Source: Thermoanaerobacterales bacterium (GTDB taxonomy: Bacteria > Bacillota > Thermosediminibacteria > Thermosediminibacterales > Tepidanaerobacteraceae). Taken from it: DNA of 64,000 nucleotides. The notes below the pieces were generated by a model. It worked only from the letters and a program-made list of their open reading frames with translations. It was not told where the DNA came from and made no database searches. Positions 16,852 through 25,040 of this stretch are shown one piece after another (within the stretch, counting starts at the first letter, position 1; each line of letters starts with the position of its first letter). Location: assembly GCA_012840135.1 (NCBI GenBank), contig DUMA01000032.1, positions 103,974 to 167,973 on the forward strand, written 5' to 3'. A program made the position numbers and the translations under genes.

Positions 16852-17676
16852 TTAATGAGTCAGGTGACGGTTCTCTGACTCACCAAAACTTTCATTGTGG
16901 ACTTCACCTGGCCCCAGCGCCACTATAACTTCCACACCCAGTTTTCTTAATTCATTTACCTCTTCTTTAGGCGTTCTGGCATCCGTTATAATCTTATTTA
17001 CCGCCGTTACCGGAGCCACAGTTGACAGTGCAGCCTTCCCAAATTTATCGTGATCCACCAGCAAAACAGTCTCCTTTGCTGCCTTCAACATCTCCTGCTT
17101 GACTTTTGCCTGAAGTTCCGTGGACTCGGTTATACCTTCATCCAGAGTTATGCCTTTGCAGGAAATGAAAGCCTTTCTGATGTTATAGTTTGAAAGTGCA
17201 ATTTCCACCAAGGGCCCTACGAAGGATAGGGTCCTGGGCTGTAATGTCCCGCCGGTGCATATCACCGTAATATCTCGATTACCTTCCAATGCCATGACTA
17301 CTTTTATGGCATGGGTAATCACTACAATGTCCTTTTTTTCTTTCAAAAAATGTACAAACTGCAGCGCTGTGGTGCTGGCATCCACCGCTATGACATCACC
17401 CGGCTGGACCAGTTCTGCCGCAACTTTTCCAATACTTTGTTTTTCCAGCCGGTTTTTCATGTTTCTGATATAAAAAGCCGTCTCTTCCTGAACCTGTTTT
17501 ATATTGTAAGCACCGCCGTGGGTGCGCTTTAAGTAGCCCTTGCTCTCAAGATATTCTAAGTCCCGACGAATGGTTTCCTCCGTTACCTGGAATATTTCGC
17601 TTAATTCAGTAACTTTTGCAATGCCCCTTTCGTTTAAATGTCTGATAATTTCCTGTCGCCGTTCCTCCGGTCGCAT
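16852..17676 (-). CDS. DeoR-family transcriptional regulator of the rhamnose catabolic genes
   Basis: A 274-residue DeoR/GlpR-type repressor, counted from the ATG at 17676 after AAAGGAGG. The N-terminal winged helix-turn-helix (VTELSEIFQVTEETIRRDLEYLESKGYLKRTHGGA) is followed by the sugar-phosphate-binding DeoR C domain (DVIAVDASTTA, VVITHAI, CTGGTL, FISCKGI, DHDKFGK). It probably senses a phosphorylated pathway intermediate and represses the downstream genes. The C terminus is abnormal: the last residues (ESENRHLTH) are encoded inside the hairpin repeat at 16854-16884, and the usual end has been replaced. Whether it is fully functional is uncertain. Confidence 0.9.
   Translation of the reverse strand: MRPEERRQEIIRHLNERGIAKVTELSEIFQVTEETIRRDLEYLESKGYLKRTHGGAYNIKQVQEETAFYIRNMKNRLEKQSIGKVAAELVQPGDVIAVDASTTALQFVHFLKEKKDIVVITHAIKVVMALEGNRDITVICTGGTLQPRTLSFVGPLVEIALSNYNIRKAFISCKGITLDEGITESTELQAKVKQEMLKAAKETVLLVDHDKFGKAALSTVAPVTAVNKIITDARTPKEEVNELRKLGVEVIVALGPGEVHNESFGESENRHLTH
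16854..16884. repeat. Hairpin repeat, copy 2, within the DeoR gene 3' end
   Basis: AATGAGTCAGGTGACGGTTC TCTGACTCA is a palindrome sharing AATGAGTCAG and ACGGTTCTC.GACTCA with the copy at 16501-16539. It supplies the stop codon and final codons of the DeoR gene. Confidence 0.65.
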
Positions 17677-17984
17677 GGCTCGCCTCCTTTGAATGAAACC
17701 TTTAAAAATGTGCATTGTTGTGATGTTTCTATTATTTTCACATATATTTATATTCTATAAATGAGCAAAAAATCCTCTTGATTTTTGGGATATCAAAAAA
17801 ATTATTTTTGTTATCAATAATCTTTTATTTGGAAAATAAGCTTTAAATTCATAGCTGTACTCTGATCTTTGCTTAAATAATAGCTGTATTGCAAGCACCT
17901 AAGGAACGTTGCGGATGCTGTATCATAATCTTCCTGTTTAAATTAGGCCAGAGTTGTCAGGAGATTTAAAAGGTATATTTATTA
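17677..17984. other. Intergenic region upstream of the rhaI-side DeoR gene
   Basis: No convincing gene is visible. It is AT-rich near 17740-17840, with a weak minus-strand promoter candidate (TTGCTC ... TATATG near 17735-17765), consistent with a separate start for the DeoR-rhaI-aldolase transcript after the terminator at 17985. Confidence 0.35.
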
Positions 17985-18020
17985 AAAGCGAGCGCCTGGC
18001 CGGCACCCGCTTTTAAAATG
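17985..18020 (-). terminator. Terminator after rhaM
   Basis: AAAAGCG-GGTGCC and GGCGC-CGCTTTT form a GC-rich stem on the minus strand with T-rich flank. It separates the transport/mutarotase unit from the DeoR-catabolic unit. Confidence 0.65.
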
Positions 18021-18053
18021 TCTATATCCAAAAAAATTATATGTGTCTCGAAA

Positions 18054-18380
18054 TTACTCAAGATAAAATACTTCCCTCATCGGCTTTATGGGTTCGGGTT
18101 CATTAAAATCAAAGGAGCCTTCCACCATCTTCGATGTTATAGCATTCCATTTTTGACACACTTCACTTTTTGCAATATATTCAAAGGCAGCTTCCACATC
18201 ATCACATTCAAAACAATAAAAAAACTGATTCCCATTCTGGAATATGGAGTAATTTTTTATGCCGGCCCTGCTGTGTTCTTCTAAAATTTCAGGCCACGGG
18301 TCAAGATGCATTTTTACGTATTCGTCAAGGTATTCTTTTTTTATCGTCCAGGTCCAAGCAAATTTATTGCTTTTTTTCAT
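18054..18380 (-). CDS. rhaM: L-rhamnose mutarotase
   Basis: A 108-residue protein of the RhaM family, counted from the ATG at 18380 (GGAGG site); an upstream extension to 18431 is unlikely. It shows the family pattern HLDPWPEI near the N-terminal third, GIKNYSIFQNG, LF-like FFYCFECDD and a C-terminal MREVFYLE. The enzyme interconverts alpha and beta anomers of L-rhamnose, feeding the isomerase. It follows the binding-protein gene by about 70 bases. Confidence 0.95.
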   Translation of the reverse strand: MKKSNKFAWTWTIKKEYLDEYVKMHLDPWPEILEEHSRAGIKNYSIFQNGNQFFYCFECDDVEAAFEYIAKSEVCQKWNAITSKMVEGSFDFNEPEPIKPMREVFYLE

Positions 18381-18450
18381 AGTATACCTCCAATGAAATG
18401 CCTCCTCCAAACATGAAGTTTGGGGAGGCAAATTAAAACTTATTTATAAA

Positions 18451-19542
18451 TCAATATACGTTCTTCCATTCTTCGATATTGTTTTTGTCAAATTTGAACG
18501 GATCGCCGAGCATGATTTCCGTTCCATCTCCAACCTGAATAACTTCTCTCTCCCCGAGTTTTCCTGCAGTAAATTTTTCTCCGGCTTTACCGGTTATTTC
18601 TCCCTTCACCAGCGCATTAGCAGCCCATCCGGCTAAATACCCCAAATCAATAGGGTTCCACAAATACATCCACGGGCAAACTCCACTCTCAATGTATTCC
18701 GCCATTTCACTCGGCAAACCAAGACCCGTCAGGAACACCTTGCCTTTTAGACCTTTGTCTGTAAGAACCTTGCCTGCAGCAGCTATGCCAACAGTGGTAG
18801 GCGCTATAATTGCTTTAAGATTAGGATAGGATTTTAGGAGTCCTTCGGTTTCAGACACACTCTTGTCCCGTAAGTCATCGCCGTATGCAACCTTTACAAG
18901 TTCCATCTTTGCGTACTTGGGATCTTTTAATTCCTCTTTCATCCATTTGATCCATGTATTTTGATTGGTAGCCTGCGATGTAGCACTTAAAACCGCTATC
19001 TGACCCTCTCCACCAATCATTTCATATGCCGCCTGTATCTGTATTCTTCCGATTCTTTCCGGATCTGCCTGCTGAATATGCACCATGCGGCTTTTTGCAT
19101 TAACAGCCGAATCCAGAGAAAGTACCTTTATACCTTCATTCATGGCTTTTTGCAGAGCGGGCTGCAGTGCATCGGGATCATTTGCAGAAATGGCTATTGC
19201 ATTGACCTTTTGGGCGATAAGTTCTTCGATCATCTGAATTTGGGCTTCAGCAGTCGGTTGATCAGGCGCTTTTACAATAGCTTCGTTACCGTCCTCTTCA
19301 ACGGCAGTCTTGAAGCCATCCGCCATTTTTTCCATAAAAGGATTTCCTGTGCTCTTGACTATTAGAGCAATTCTCATTTTTTCTGCTTTTGCTCCCCCCT
19401 GAGGTTCGCTTTGCCCGGAATTTTGGTCCGAGCCCTGTTGTTTAGAATCTTGTCCGGAGCTCTGTGATGCGTTTTGACCACATCCAGCCAGCAAAGACAT
19501 GGCAATCGCAAGAACCAGGAAGATAACCAGGGCTTTTTTCAT
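18451..19542 (-). CDS. Rhamnose-type ABC transporter substrate-binding lipoprotein
   Basis: A 363-residue periplasmic-binding-protein-like (type 1 fold) lipoprotein. The signal peptide ends in the lipobox LLAGC with Cys21 as the lipidated residue, followed by a Ser/Gln-rich linker. The domain (KMRIALIVKSTGNPFMEKM onward) matches the RbsB/RhaS/LsrB group. It captures sugar outside the cell for the two permeases encoded upstream. Context with mutarotase, isomerase and kinase makes L-rhamnose the likely ligand. Confidence 0.92.
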   Translation of the reverse strand: MKKALVIFLVLAIAMSLLAGCGQNASQSSGQDSKQQGSDQNSGQSEPQGGAKAEKMRIALIVKSTGNPFMEKMADGFKTAVEEDGNEAIVKAPDQPTAEAQIQMIEELIAQKVNAIAISANDPDALQPALQKAMNEGIKVLSLDSAVNAKSRMVHIQQADPERIGRIQIQAAYEMIGGEGQIAVLSATSQATNQNTWIKWMKEELKDPKYAKMELVKVAYGDDLRDKSVSETEGLLKSYPNLKAIIAPTTVGIAAAGKVLTDKGLKGKVFLTGLGLPSEMAEYIESGVCPWMYLWNPIDLGYLAGWAANALVKGEITGKAGEKFTAGKLGEREVIQVGDGTEIMLGDPFKFDKNNIEEWKNVY

Positions 19543-19572
19543 TTTACCTTTCCCCCTTTTATAATTAATTTT

Positions 19573-19603
19573 ATATACAAACAGTTTTTTAACTGTTGTA
19601 TAT
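19573..19603 (-). promoter_or_regulatory. Intercistronic hairpin between permease and binding-protein genes
   Basis: ATATACAA.CAGTT and AACTG.TTGTATAT form a long AT-rich stem with a short loop and no clear T tract. Such hairpins between importer genes often stabilise the binding-protein mRNA; that role here is inference. Confidence 0.5.
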
Positions 19604-19608
19604 CAAAA

Positions 19609-20607
19609 CTAAAACTTATTTATAAATTTTATATTTTTTGTATTTATTTTTAAATTTGGTATCATAACAGCAAATATTAGCAATAAGCCTATAATTATTA
19701 ACAATTCTTGAGAAGGAACATTTATTAAGCCTAGTCCGTATCGAAGAAAACCGATAAGGAAAACCGATATTATCGGCCCTATGATTCTTCCTTTCCCTCC
19801 GGCAGTGCTGATACCACCGAGGACCACCATGGCAATTACATCCAGTTCATACCCTATAGCGACGTTCGGTCTCGTGCTTCCCATCCTTGAAGTCAAAAAC
19901 AATGCTGTAACGGCCGACATAAAACCAGTAAGAGTATAGATTATAACTTTTATTTTATCTACTTCCACCCCCGAAAAACGGCAGGCAGTTATATTGTTCC
20001 CCATCGCATAGACACGCCTTCCGAAGGTCGTCCTGTGAAGCAGCAGGCCGAAAAGAATTGCAAAAATTACAAATACTATTAATATTAGCGGTATACCCCA
20101 AATTTTTCCCCATCCCAGGAATTGATACCATGTTGGAAATTTGCCTGCAGCCTGGTCTTTAAGTATTATATAAGCAATTCCCCGGTAAATTATCATTGTA
20201 GAAAGCGTGACAATCACCGCCGATAGTTCCTTGAATTTTACTATGAGATATCCGTTTATAAAACCGCAAACGGTTCCCACCAAAAGGCATATAATCATTG
20301 CAATTACCATAGATACTCCATGGTTGTAGATAACAGCCATAATTACTGCCGACAGAGCTACTGTTGAAGCTACAGATATATCAATATCGCCGAGTATTAT
20401 GACAAAGGTCATGGGAAGGACGATAAATGCCTTGTCAAGAAAAGCCATTGTCGCATCAAGCAACTGTGCTGCATCCAGGTAATACGGAGACAAATTTGAA
20501 TTTATTACATTTATAACAATGAAGATTAGAACAAGCATCCATTCCCATTGGAAGAAAAAATTTCTCAGACTAATTTCCTTTTTTGTAATAATGCTTTTAT
20601 GCTCCAC
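19609..20607 (-). CDS. Sugar ABC transporter permease (second of two)
   Basis: A 332-residue integral membrane protein of the RbsC/RhaP/RhaQ family with about 8-10 hydrophobic segments. Family marks are FIVLPMTFVIILGDIDISVAS, the cytoplasmic EAA-like loop around RRVYAMGNNITACRFSGVEV and the GGISTAGGKGRIIG segment near the C terminus. It starts with GTG, with AAGGAGG some 14 bases upstream. With the other permease it should form a heterodimeric pore. Confidence 0.93.
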   Translation of the reverse strand: MEHKSIITKKEISLRNFFFQWEWMLVLIFIVINVINSNLSPYYLDAAQLLDATMAFLDKAFIVLPMTFVIILGDIDISVASTVALSAVIMAVIYNHGVSMVIAMIICLLVGTVCGFINGYLIVKFKELSAVIVTLSTMIIYRGIAYIILKDQAAGKFPTWYQFLGWGKIWGIPLILIVFVIFAILFGLLLHRTTFGRRVYAMGNNITACRFSGVEVDKIKVIIYTLTGFMSAVTALFLTSRMGSTRPNVAIGYELDVIAMVVLGGISTAGGKGRIIGPIISVFLIGFLRYGLGLINVPSQELLIIIGLLLIFAVMIPNLKINTKNIKFINKF

Positions 20608-20610
20608 GGC

Positions 20611-21624
20611 TTATATTTTCCTCCTTATAAGGTTGTTTCTATCAACGCTTCTTTTTACAAGGGCATTTATTATCACGGCAACAAGGATTATAATACCCTG
20701 AATTGCCTGCTGCCAGAAGGGGGAAACGTTAACAAGGGGAAGGGCATTGTTCAATATTCCCAACAGAAGTGAGCCTAGTATTATACCGGATATTTTCCCC
20801 GAACCTCCCGCTATATTTACACCACCCAGGACGCAGGCTGCGATAACGTTCATCTCATAACCCATGGCAGTATCTCCCTGGGCTGAAGCAAATTTTGAAA
20901 CCCATAGCACGCCTGCAAGACCCGCAAGTGCTCCCATAATTGTATAAACCATCCACAGAATTTTTTCATTGTCAATCCCGCTGATTTTTGCTGAATCGGG
21001 ATTGCTCCCCACAGCATATATCTGTCTTCCGGTTCTTGTGTAATTTATAAAGTAGAAAAATACGATATAAATAACGATGGCAATAAAAATCAGAGTATTA
21101 ATTCCAAGGATTTTGCCAGTTGCGATCGCTTTAAAGCTTGCGGGCATCTGATTTGCGCTAACCCATCTGCCATTGCTGACCATGTATGTCAGACCTCTAT
21201 ACACATTCATCATGCCCAGTGTGGCAATAATCGGAAGAATAGATGTTTTTGATACAAGAAACCCAATAATTCCTCCGCATACGATACCTACTGCCGTTCC
21301 AAGTAACATTGTTGTTATGGGTGACATATGTGGATTGCTGCTTACTGTCAATGCTGATATCATGCCAGCCAGCGCCAGTGTTGCCCCTATCGAAAGATCA
21401 ATTCCCCTTGTTATTATTACAAGCATCATACCTACTGACAGAATACTCAGGATAGCGGTGTTTTTTATCATATCGTTGATATTTTCCATCGTTAAAAAGC
21501 TCGGATTGCGCAATTGTACAAAAACAGCAAGTATAATTATAAATCCCAGTAATCCCAATTCTCTGAACTTTGCAAAGCTTAAAATTCGAGATTTTTTCTC
21601 CAAGATTATTTCAGCCACATCCAC
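20611..21624 (-). CDS. Sugar ABC transporter permease (first of two)
   Basis: A 337-residue membrane protein of the RbsC family, related to the next gene. It shows ILSVGMMLVIITRGIDLSIGA, GRQIYAVGSNPDSAKISGI and GGVNIAGGSGKISG, which align with the equivalent parts of the partner permease. The start is GTG at 21624 or GTG at 21618; the second has better spacing from GGTGGA. It ends three bases before the partner gene begins. Confidence 0.93.
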   Translation of the reverse strand: MDVAEIILEKKSRILSFAKFRELGLLGFIIILAVFVQLRNPSFLTMENINDMIKNTAILSILSVGMMLVIITRGIDLSIGATLALAGMISALTVSSNPHMSPITTMLLGTAVGIVCGGIIGFLVSKTSILPIIATLGMMNVYRGLTYMVSNGRWVSANQMPASFKAIATGKILGINTLIFIAIVIYIVFFYFINYTRTGRQIYAVGSNPDSAKISGIDNEKILWMVYTIMGALAGLAGVLWVSKFASAQGDTAMGYEMNVIAACVLGGVNIAGGSGKISGIILGSLLLGILNNALPLVNVSPFWQQAIQGIIILVAVIINALVKRSVDRNNLIRRKI

Positions 21625-21730
21625 TCCACCTTTTATACTTTATTCTGTAAAACTATTTACAGCCATTTATTTTGATTTTTTATTAATAATATCTTCTTAA
21701 AGCGCTATATAAATTTCCCAACCTTAAGAC

Positions 21731-23251
21731 TTATAAAACTTCAGCAATTCTCTGATGAATCCTTTTCGTTATAGCCGCCTCCATGATCTTTTCCTGGGTT
21801 GCCTCTTCCCTATCGAATTCACCGGTGACCCTGCCCTCATGCATCACTATTATCCTGTCGCTCATGCCCAGAACTTCCGGCATTTCTGAAGAGATCATGA
21901 TGATTCCGAACCCCTGGCAAGCCAGGTCGCTCATTATTTCGTGTATGGCCGCCTTTGAGCCTACATCGATGCCTTTTGTCGGTTCATCGAGGATAAGTAC
22001 CTTAAGTCTGGCAGCCAGAAGCTTTGCCACTACGATCTTTTGCTGATTTCCTCCCGACAGTGAATAAGCTCTGTCGAAAACGCTGGTTGCCTTTATCCGC
22101 AAAAGTTCGGCCAGTTCTTTAGCTTTAATATATTCGGCTGTTCGGTGCAACCATCCTCTGCGTGACAACTCCTCAATCACCGGTAAAGTGATATTTTCCA
22201 TGATGGAAAATGGCAGGACGAGACCTTGTATCTGTCTGTCTTCCGGCAGGTAACCTATTCCAAGTTTTATTGCCTTTAATGGATTATCAATTTTTACCGC
22301 CCGGTTTTCTATAAATATTTGTCCTCCATCGGCTGGAGCTATACCGAAAATAGCCTGAGCAACTTCAGACCTTCCGGAACCTATAAGTCCCGTAATGCCA
22401 AGTATTTCACCCTCATGCAATTTAAAGGATATATCTGCAAAGACCCCTGCTCTGTATAATCTCTCAACTCTCAATAACTCATTGCCTATCTTTGCTTGCT
22501 TTTTTGGGAAAAGCGTTGTTATCTCCCTGCCCACCATAAGTTTTATAAGTTCATCTCTTGTAATATCTGATATGTTCCATGTCCCCACATAACATCCGTC
22601 TCTGAAAATCGTCACTCTGTCTGCAATTTTATAAATATCTTCGATTCTATGAGAAATAAAAATAATTGATGTACCTGCTTCTTTAAGTCTTCTGGTAATG
22701 GCAAATAGCTCTTCTGCTTCACGATTAGTTAAAGCAGCGGTTGGTTCATCCATAAGCAGTATCTTGGCATCCTGGGAAAGCGCTTTTGCGATTTCCACCA
22801 TCTGCTGCTGTGCTACGCTCAAACTGCCCATCTTTTCTTCGGGATCTATATTGCTCCCTATAGATCGGAGCAGTTCCCTGGCCCTTTCATGCATTTTTTT
22901 CCATAAGATTCGATTTGTTCTGCGTTCCACATATTCATGTCCGAGAAATATGTTTTCGGTGACGGTCATGTCAGGAAAGCATGTGGTGTTTTGATAAATT
23001 GCAGCTATACCCTTGTCCCTTGCCACAGTAGGATTGGCAAAAGTTACTTTTTTGCCAAACAGAAAAATATCTCCACTGTCAGGCTGATGCACACCAGTTA
23101 TTATTTTAATAAAAGTGGATTTCCCCGCTCCGTTTTCGCCTATCAGGGCATGCACTTCTCTGGACCTCAAACTGAACTTTACTTTGTTCAGAGCCTTTAC
23201 TCCCGGAAAAGATTTTGAAATATTATCGAGTTCCAATATAAAATCATTCAT
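21731..23251 (-). CDS. Sugar ABC transporter ATP-binding protein, double domain (complete motifs)
   Basis: A 506-residue RbsA/RhaT-type ATPase with two fused nucleotide-binding domains, counted from ATG 23251. The first half has Walker A GENGAGKS, signature LSVAQQQ and Walker B LLMDEPT. The second has the family's usual degenerate Walker A (GLIGSGRSE), the canonical signature LSGGNQQK and Walker B LILDEPT, plus GYLPEDRQIQGL. It powers the permease pair. Upstream it has its own intergenic region with a promoter candidate and two operator-like motifs. Confidence 0.93.
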   Translation of the reverse strand: MNDFILELDNISKSFPGVKALNKVKFSLRSREVHALIGENGAGKSTFIKIITGVHQPDSGDIFLFGKKVTFANPTVARDKGIAAIYQNTTCFPDMTVTENIFLGHEYVERRTNRILWKKMHERARELLRSIGSNIDPEEKMGSLSVAQQQMVEIAKALSQDAKILLMDEPTAALTNREAEELFAITRRLKEAGTSIIFISHRIEDIYKIADRVTIFRDGCYVGTWNISDITRDELIKLMVGREITTLFPKKQAKIGNELLRVERLYRAGVFADISFKLHEGEILGITGLIGSGRSEVAQAIFGIAPADGGQIFIENRAVKIDNPLKAIKLGIGYLPEDRQIQGLVLPFSIMENITLPVIEELSRRGWLHRTAEYIKAKELAELLRIKATSVFDRAYSLSGGNQQKIVVAKLLAARLKVLILDEPTKGIDVGSKAAIHEIMSDLACQGFGIIMISSEMPEVLGMSDRIIVMHEGRVTGEFDREEATQEKIMEAAITKRIHQRIAEVL

Positions 23252-23300
23252 AACCATTTTCCTTTTCTTTTTTATTTTTAACAATAGCGATAAAAAAATT

Positions 23301-23313
23301 TTCGTTAATGTAC
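23301..23313. promoter_or_regulatory. Candidate DeoR-type operator, copy A
   Basis: TTCGTTAATGTAC, about 20 bases downstream of a candidate start site for the ATPase gene at 23251. It is near-identical to copies B and C. Confidence 0.5.
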
Positions 23314-23337
23314 TATTTTGTAATATTTTTTACTTTT

Positions 23338-23364
23338 ATTATATTTTATTCTACAAAAAGTAAA
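23338..23364 (-). promoter_or_regulatory. Candidate promoter between the two ATPase genes
   Basis: The minus strand has a perfect TATAAT (23338-23343) with a weak TTTACT (23359-23364) 15 bases upstream. The -10 box is good, the -35 box and spacing are poor. Confidence 0.4.
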
Positions 23365-23413
23365 AAATTCCTTCCTTTTTGTTAAAAAAAATTTTGTTAT
23401 ATTTTTGTTTATG

Positions 23414-23426
23414 TTCGTTTATGTAC
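23414..23426. promoter_or_regulatory. Candidate DeoR-type operator, copy B
   Basis: TTCGTTTATGTAC, overlapping the stop codon of the upstream ATPase gene. On the minus strand it is part of a run of related half-sites (AACGAACATAAACAAAAA). Confidence 0.5.
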
Positions 23427-24930
23427 TTTTTGAACTTTCGCCCCCCGATGCATAATACAATATCTTTTCCTGAGTCACTTCATGTCTGGAAAATTCCTTC
23501 TTTATTTCCCCTTTGTACATTACCATTATTCTATCGCACATTCCTATCAATTCGGGCAGATCCGAAGAGATTAGAATTATTGCCACTCCCGAACGCACAA
23601 GTTCATTGATGATGTTATATATGTCAACTTTTGAACTTATATCTATACCTGTAGTCGGATCTTCAATCATCATGATTCTTGCATTGGCAAAAAGCCATTT
23701 TGCAAACAACAGTTTTTTCTGGCTGCCCCCGCTTAGATTCTGAACTACATCTGTTTCTTCCGCTTTTATTTCCAGCCTATTTATAAAATCTCTGGCAGCT
23801 TTTAGTTCTTCCGCTCTTATGAGAATGCCATTATGGGAAACCCTATTTAAGTTTGTTAGAGTAATATTCGATGGTACAGTCATTTTCAGTATCAAACCTT
23901 CTCCTGCCACTATACCCGTTACATAACATAACCCGTTTTTAATTGCCAAATCAGGAGTAATGTTTTTAAATACCCTGTTATTTATGAATATTTTACCTTC
24001 AAACGGTCTGTTGATCCCAAATATTGTCCTAGCCAGCGTTCTTTTGCCGGCTCCACTCAATCCAGTTAATCCAAGTATTTCACCACTTTTAAGGCTGAAA
24101 GAGATATTCTTGATTTGGTTGTTGTATCCGAGGCCTTCGACCTTCAATACTTCTTTACCCAGTTTTACATTTAATTTGGGGTACCGGTCCTCTACTTCTT
24201 TGCCTGCCATCATCCTTACTATATGATTCAAGTCCACATTTTGAGCAATACTTGTTTCCACCACTTCGCCATCTCTCAAGATGGTCAGGCTGTCTGCTAT
24301 TTTTATTACTTCATCAAGCCTATGGGAAATAAAAATAATTGTAACTCCCAGCTTTTTTACATCCCTTATCACTTCAAAAAGTTGATTTGTCTCCCTTTCA
24401 GTTAGCGCTGTAGTCGGTTCATCCATGATAATAATCTTTGCTTTTTGAAACATGGCCCTTATTATTTCTACAAATTTTTGTTCACCCACGCTCAGAGACT
24501 TTACCGAAGTCTGCGGTTTGAAATTCAATCCCATATATTTCAAATATTTTTCAGTATCCTTGTATATCTTTTTCCAATCTATCAGTTTTAGCAGGCCGAT
24601 TCTCTTGAAAGGTACTCTTTGAAGGAATATGTTTTCTGCAACGGTCAGATCTGGAAATAGATTTATATCCTGGAATATTGTGGATATACCTGCGTCCTGA
24701 GCCTGTCTGGGATTGTTCAAAACCTGTCTTTTCCCATCAATATAAATCTCCCCTGAATCCGCCTGCATTACCCCGGCCAGGATCTTCATTAGGGTGGATT
24801 TTCCCGCACCGTTTTCTCCCACCAGCGCATGCACTTCCCCCTTTCGGACAAAAAAATCTACATCCTTCAAGACTATATTCCCATTAAAACTTTTTGTTAT
24901 TTTTTTCATTTCCAAAAAATAACTCAACAT
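23419..24930 (-). CDS. Second sugar ABC transporter ATP-binding protein, with atypical C-terminal half
   Basis: A 503-residue double-domain ATPase of the RbsA family. The N-terminal half is canonical: Walker A GENGAGKS at 38-45, signature LSVGEQK near 146, Walker B MDEPT with Glu171. The C-terminal half is odd: it keeps Lys in GLSGAGKRT (290-298), where relatives usually have Arg, and has signature LSGGSQKK, but its Walker B reads MIEDPT (Glu423-Asp424), swapping the usual Asp-Glu, and the PEDR motif is missing (YVTGIVAGEGL). It is the first gene of the transporter set. It may pair with the other ATPase as a heterodimer or be regulatory. Confidence 0.9.
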   Translation of the reverse strand: MLSYFLEMKKITKSFNGNIVLKDVDFFVRKGEVHALVGENGAGKSTLMKILAGVMQADSGEIYIDGKRQVLNNPRQAQDAGISTIFQDINLFPDLTVAENIFLQRVPFKRIGLLKLIDWKKIYKDTEKYLKYMGLNFKPQTSVKSLSVGEQKFVEIIRAMFQKAKIIIMDEPTTALTERETNQLFEVIRDVKKLGVTIIFISHRLDEVIKIADSLTILRDGEVVETSIAQNVDLNHIVRMMAGKEVEDRYPKLNVKLGKEVLKVEGLGYNNQIKNISFSLKSGEILGLTGLSGAGKRTLARTIFGINRPFEGKIFINNRVFKNITPDLAIKNGLCYVTGIVAGEGLILKMTVPSNITLTNLNRVSHNGILIRAEELKAARDFINRLEIKAEETDVVQNLSGGSQKKLLFAKWLFANARIMMIEDPTTGIDISSKVDIYNIINELVRSGVAIILISSDLPELIGMCDRIMVMYKGEIKKEFSRHEVTQEKILYYASGGESSKST

Positions 24931-24965
24931 ACGTCCCCCGCATTTATTTTCTATTCTTTCTTATA

Positions 24966-25037
24966 TATGATTCTGGTGTAAAAAACCCGGCTTTTGTGGT
25001 TCATGACGTCCAAAGCACCGTATAGTGAAGCCAGACT
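24966..25037 (+). repeat. Dispersed degraded repeat, copy 2
   Basis: ATTCTGGTGTAAAAA ... TGGTTCATGACGTCCAAAG.CACCGTA.A.TGAAGCCA aligns base for base with the 5' part of the repeat at 30339-30580. It lies between the DeoR regulator and the first ATPase gene. Confidence 0.7.
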
Positions 25038-25040
25038 TGG

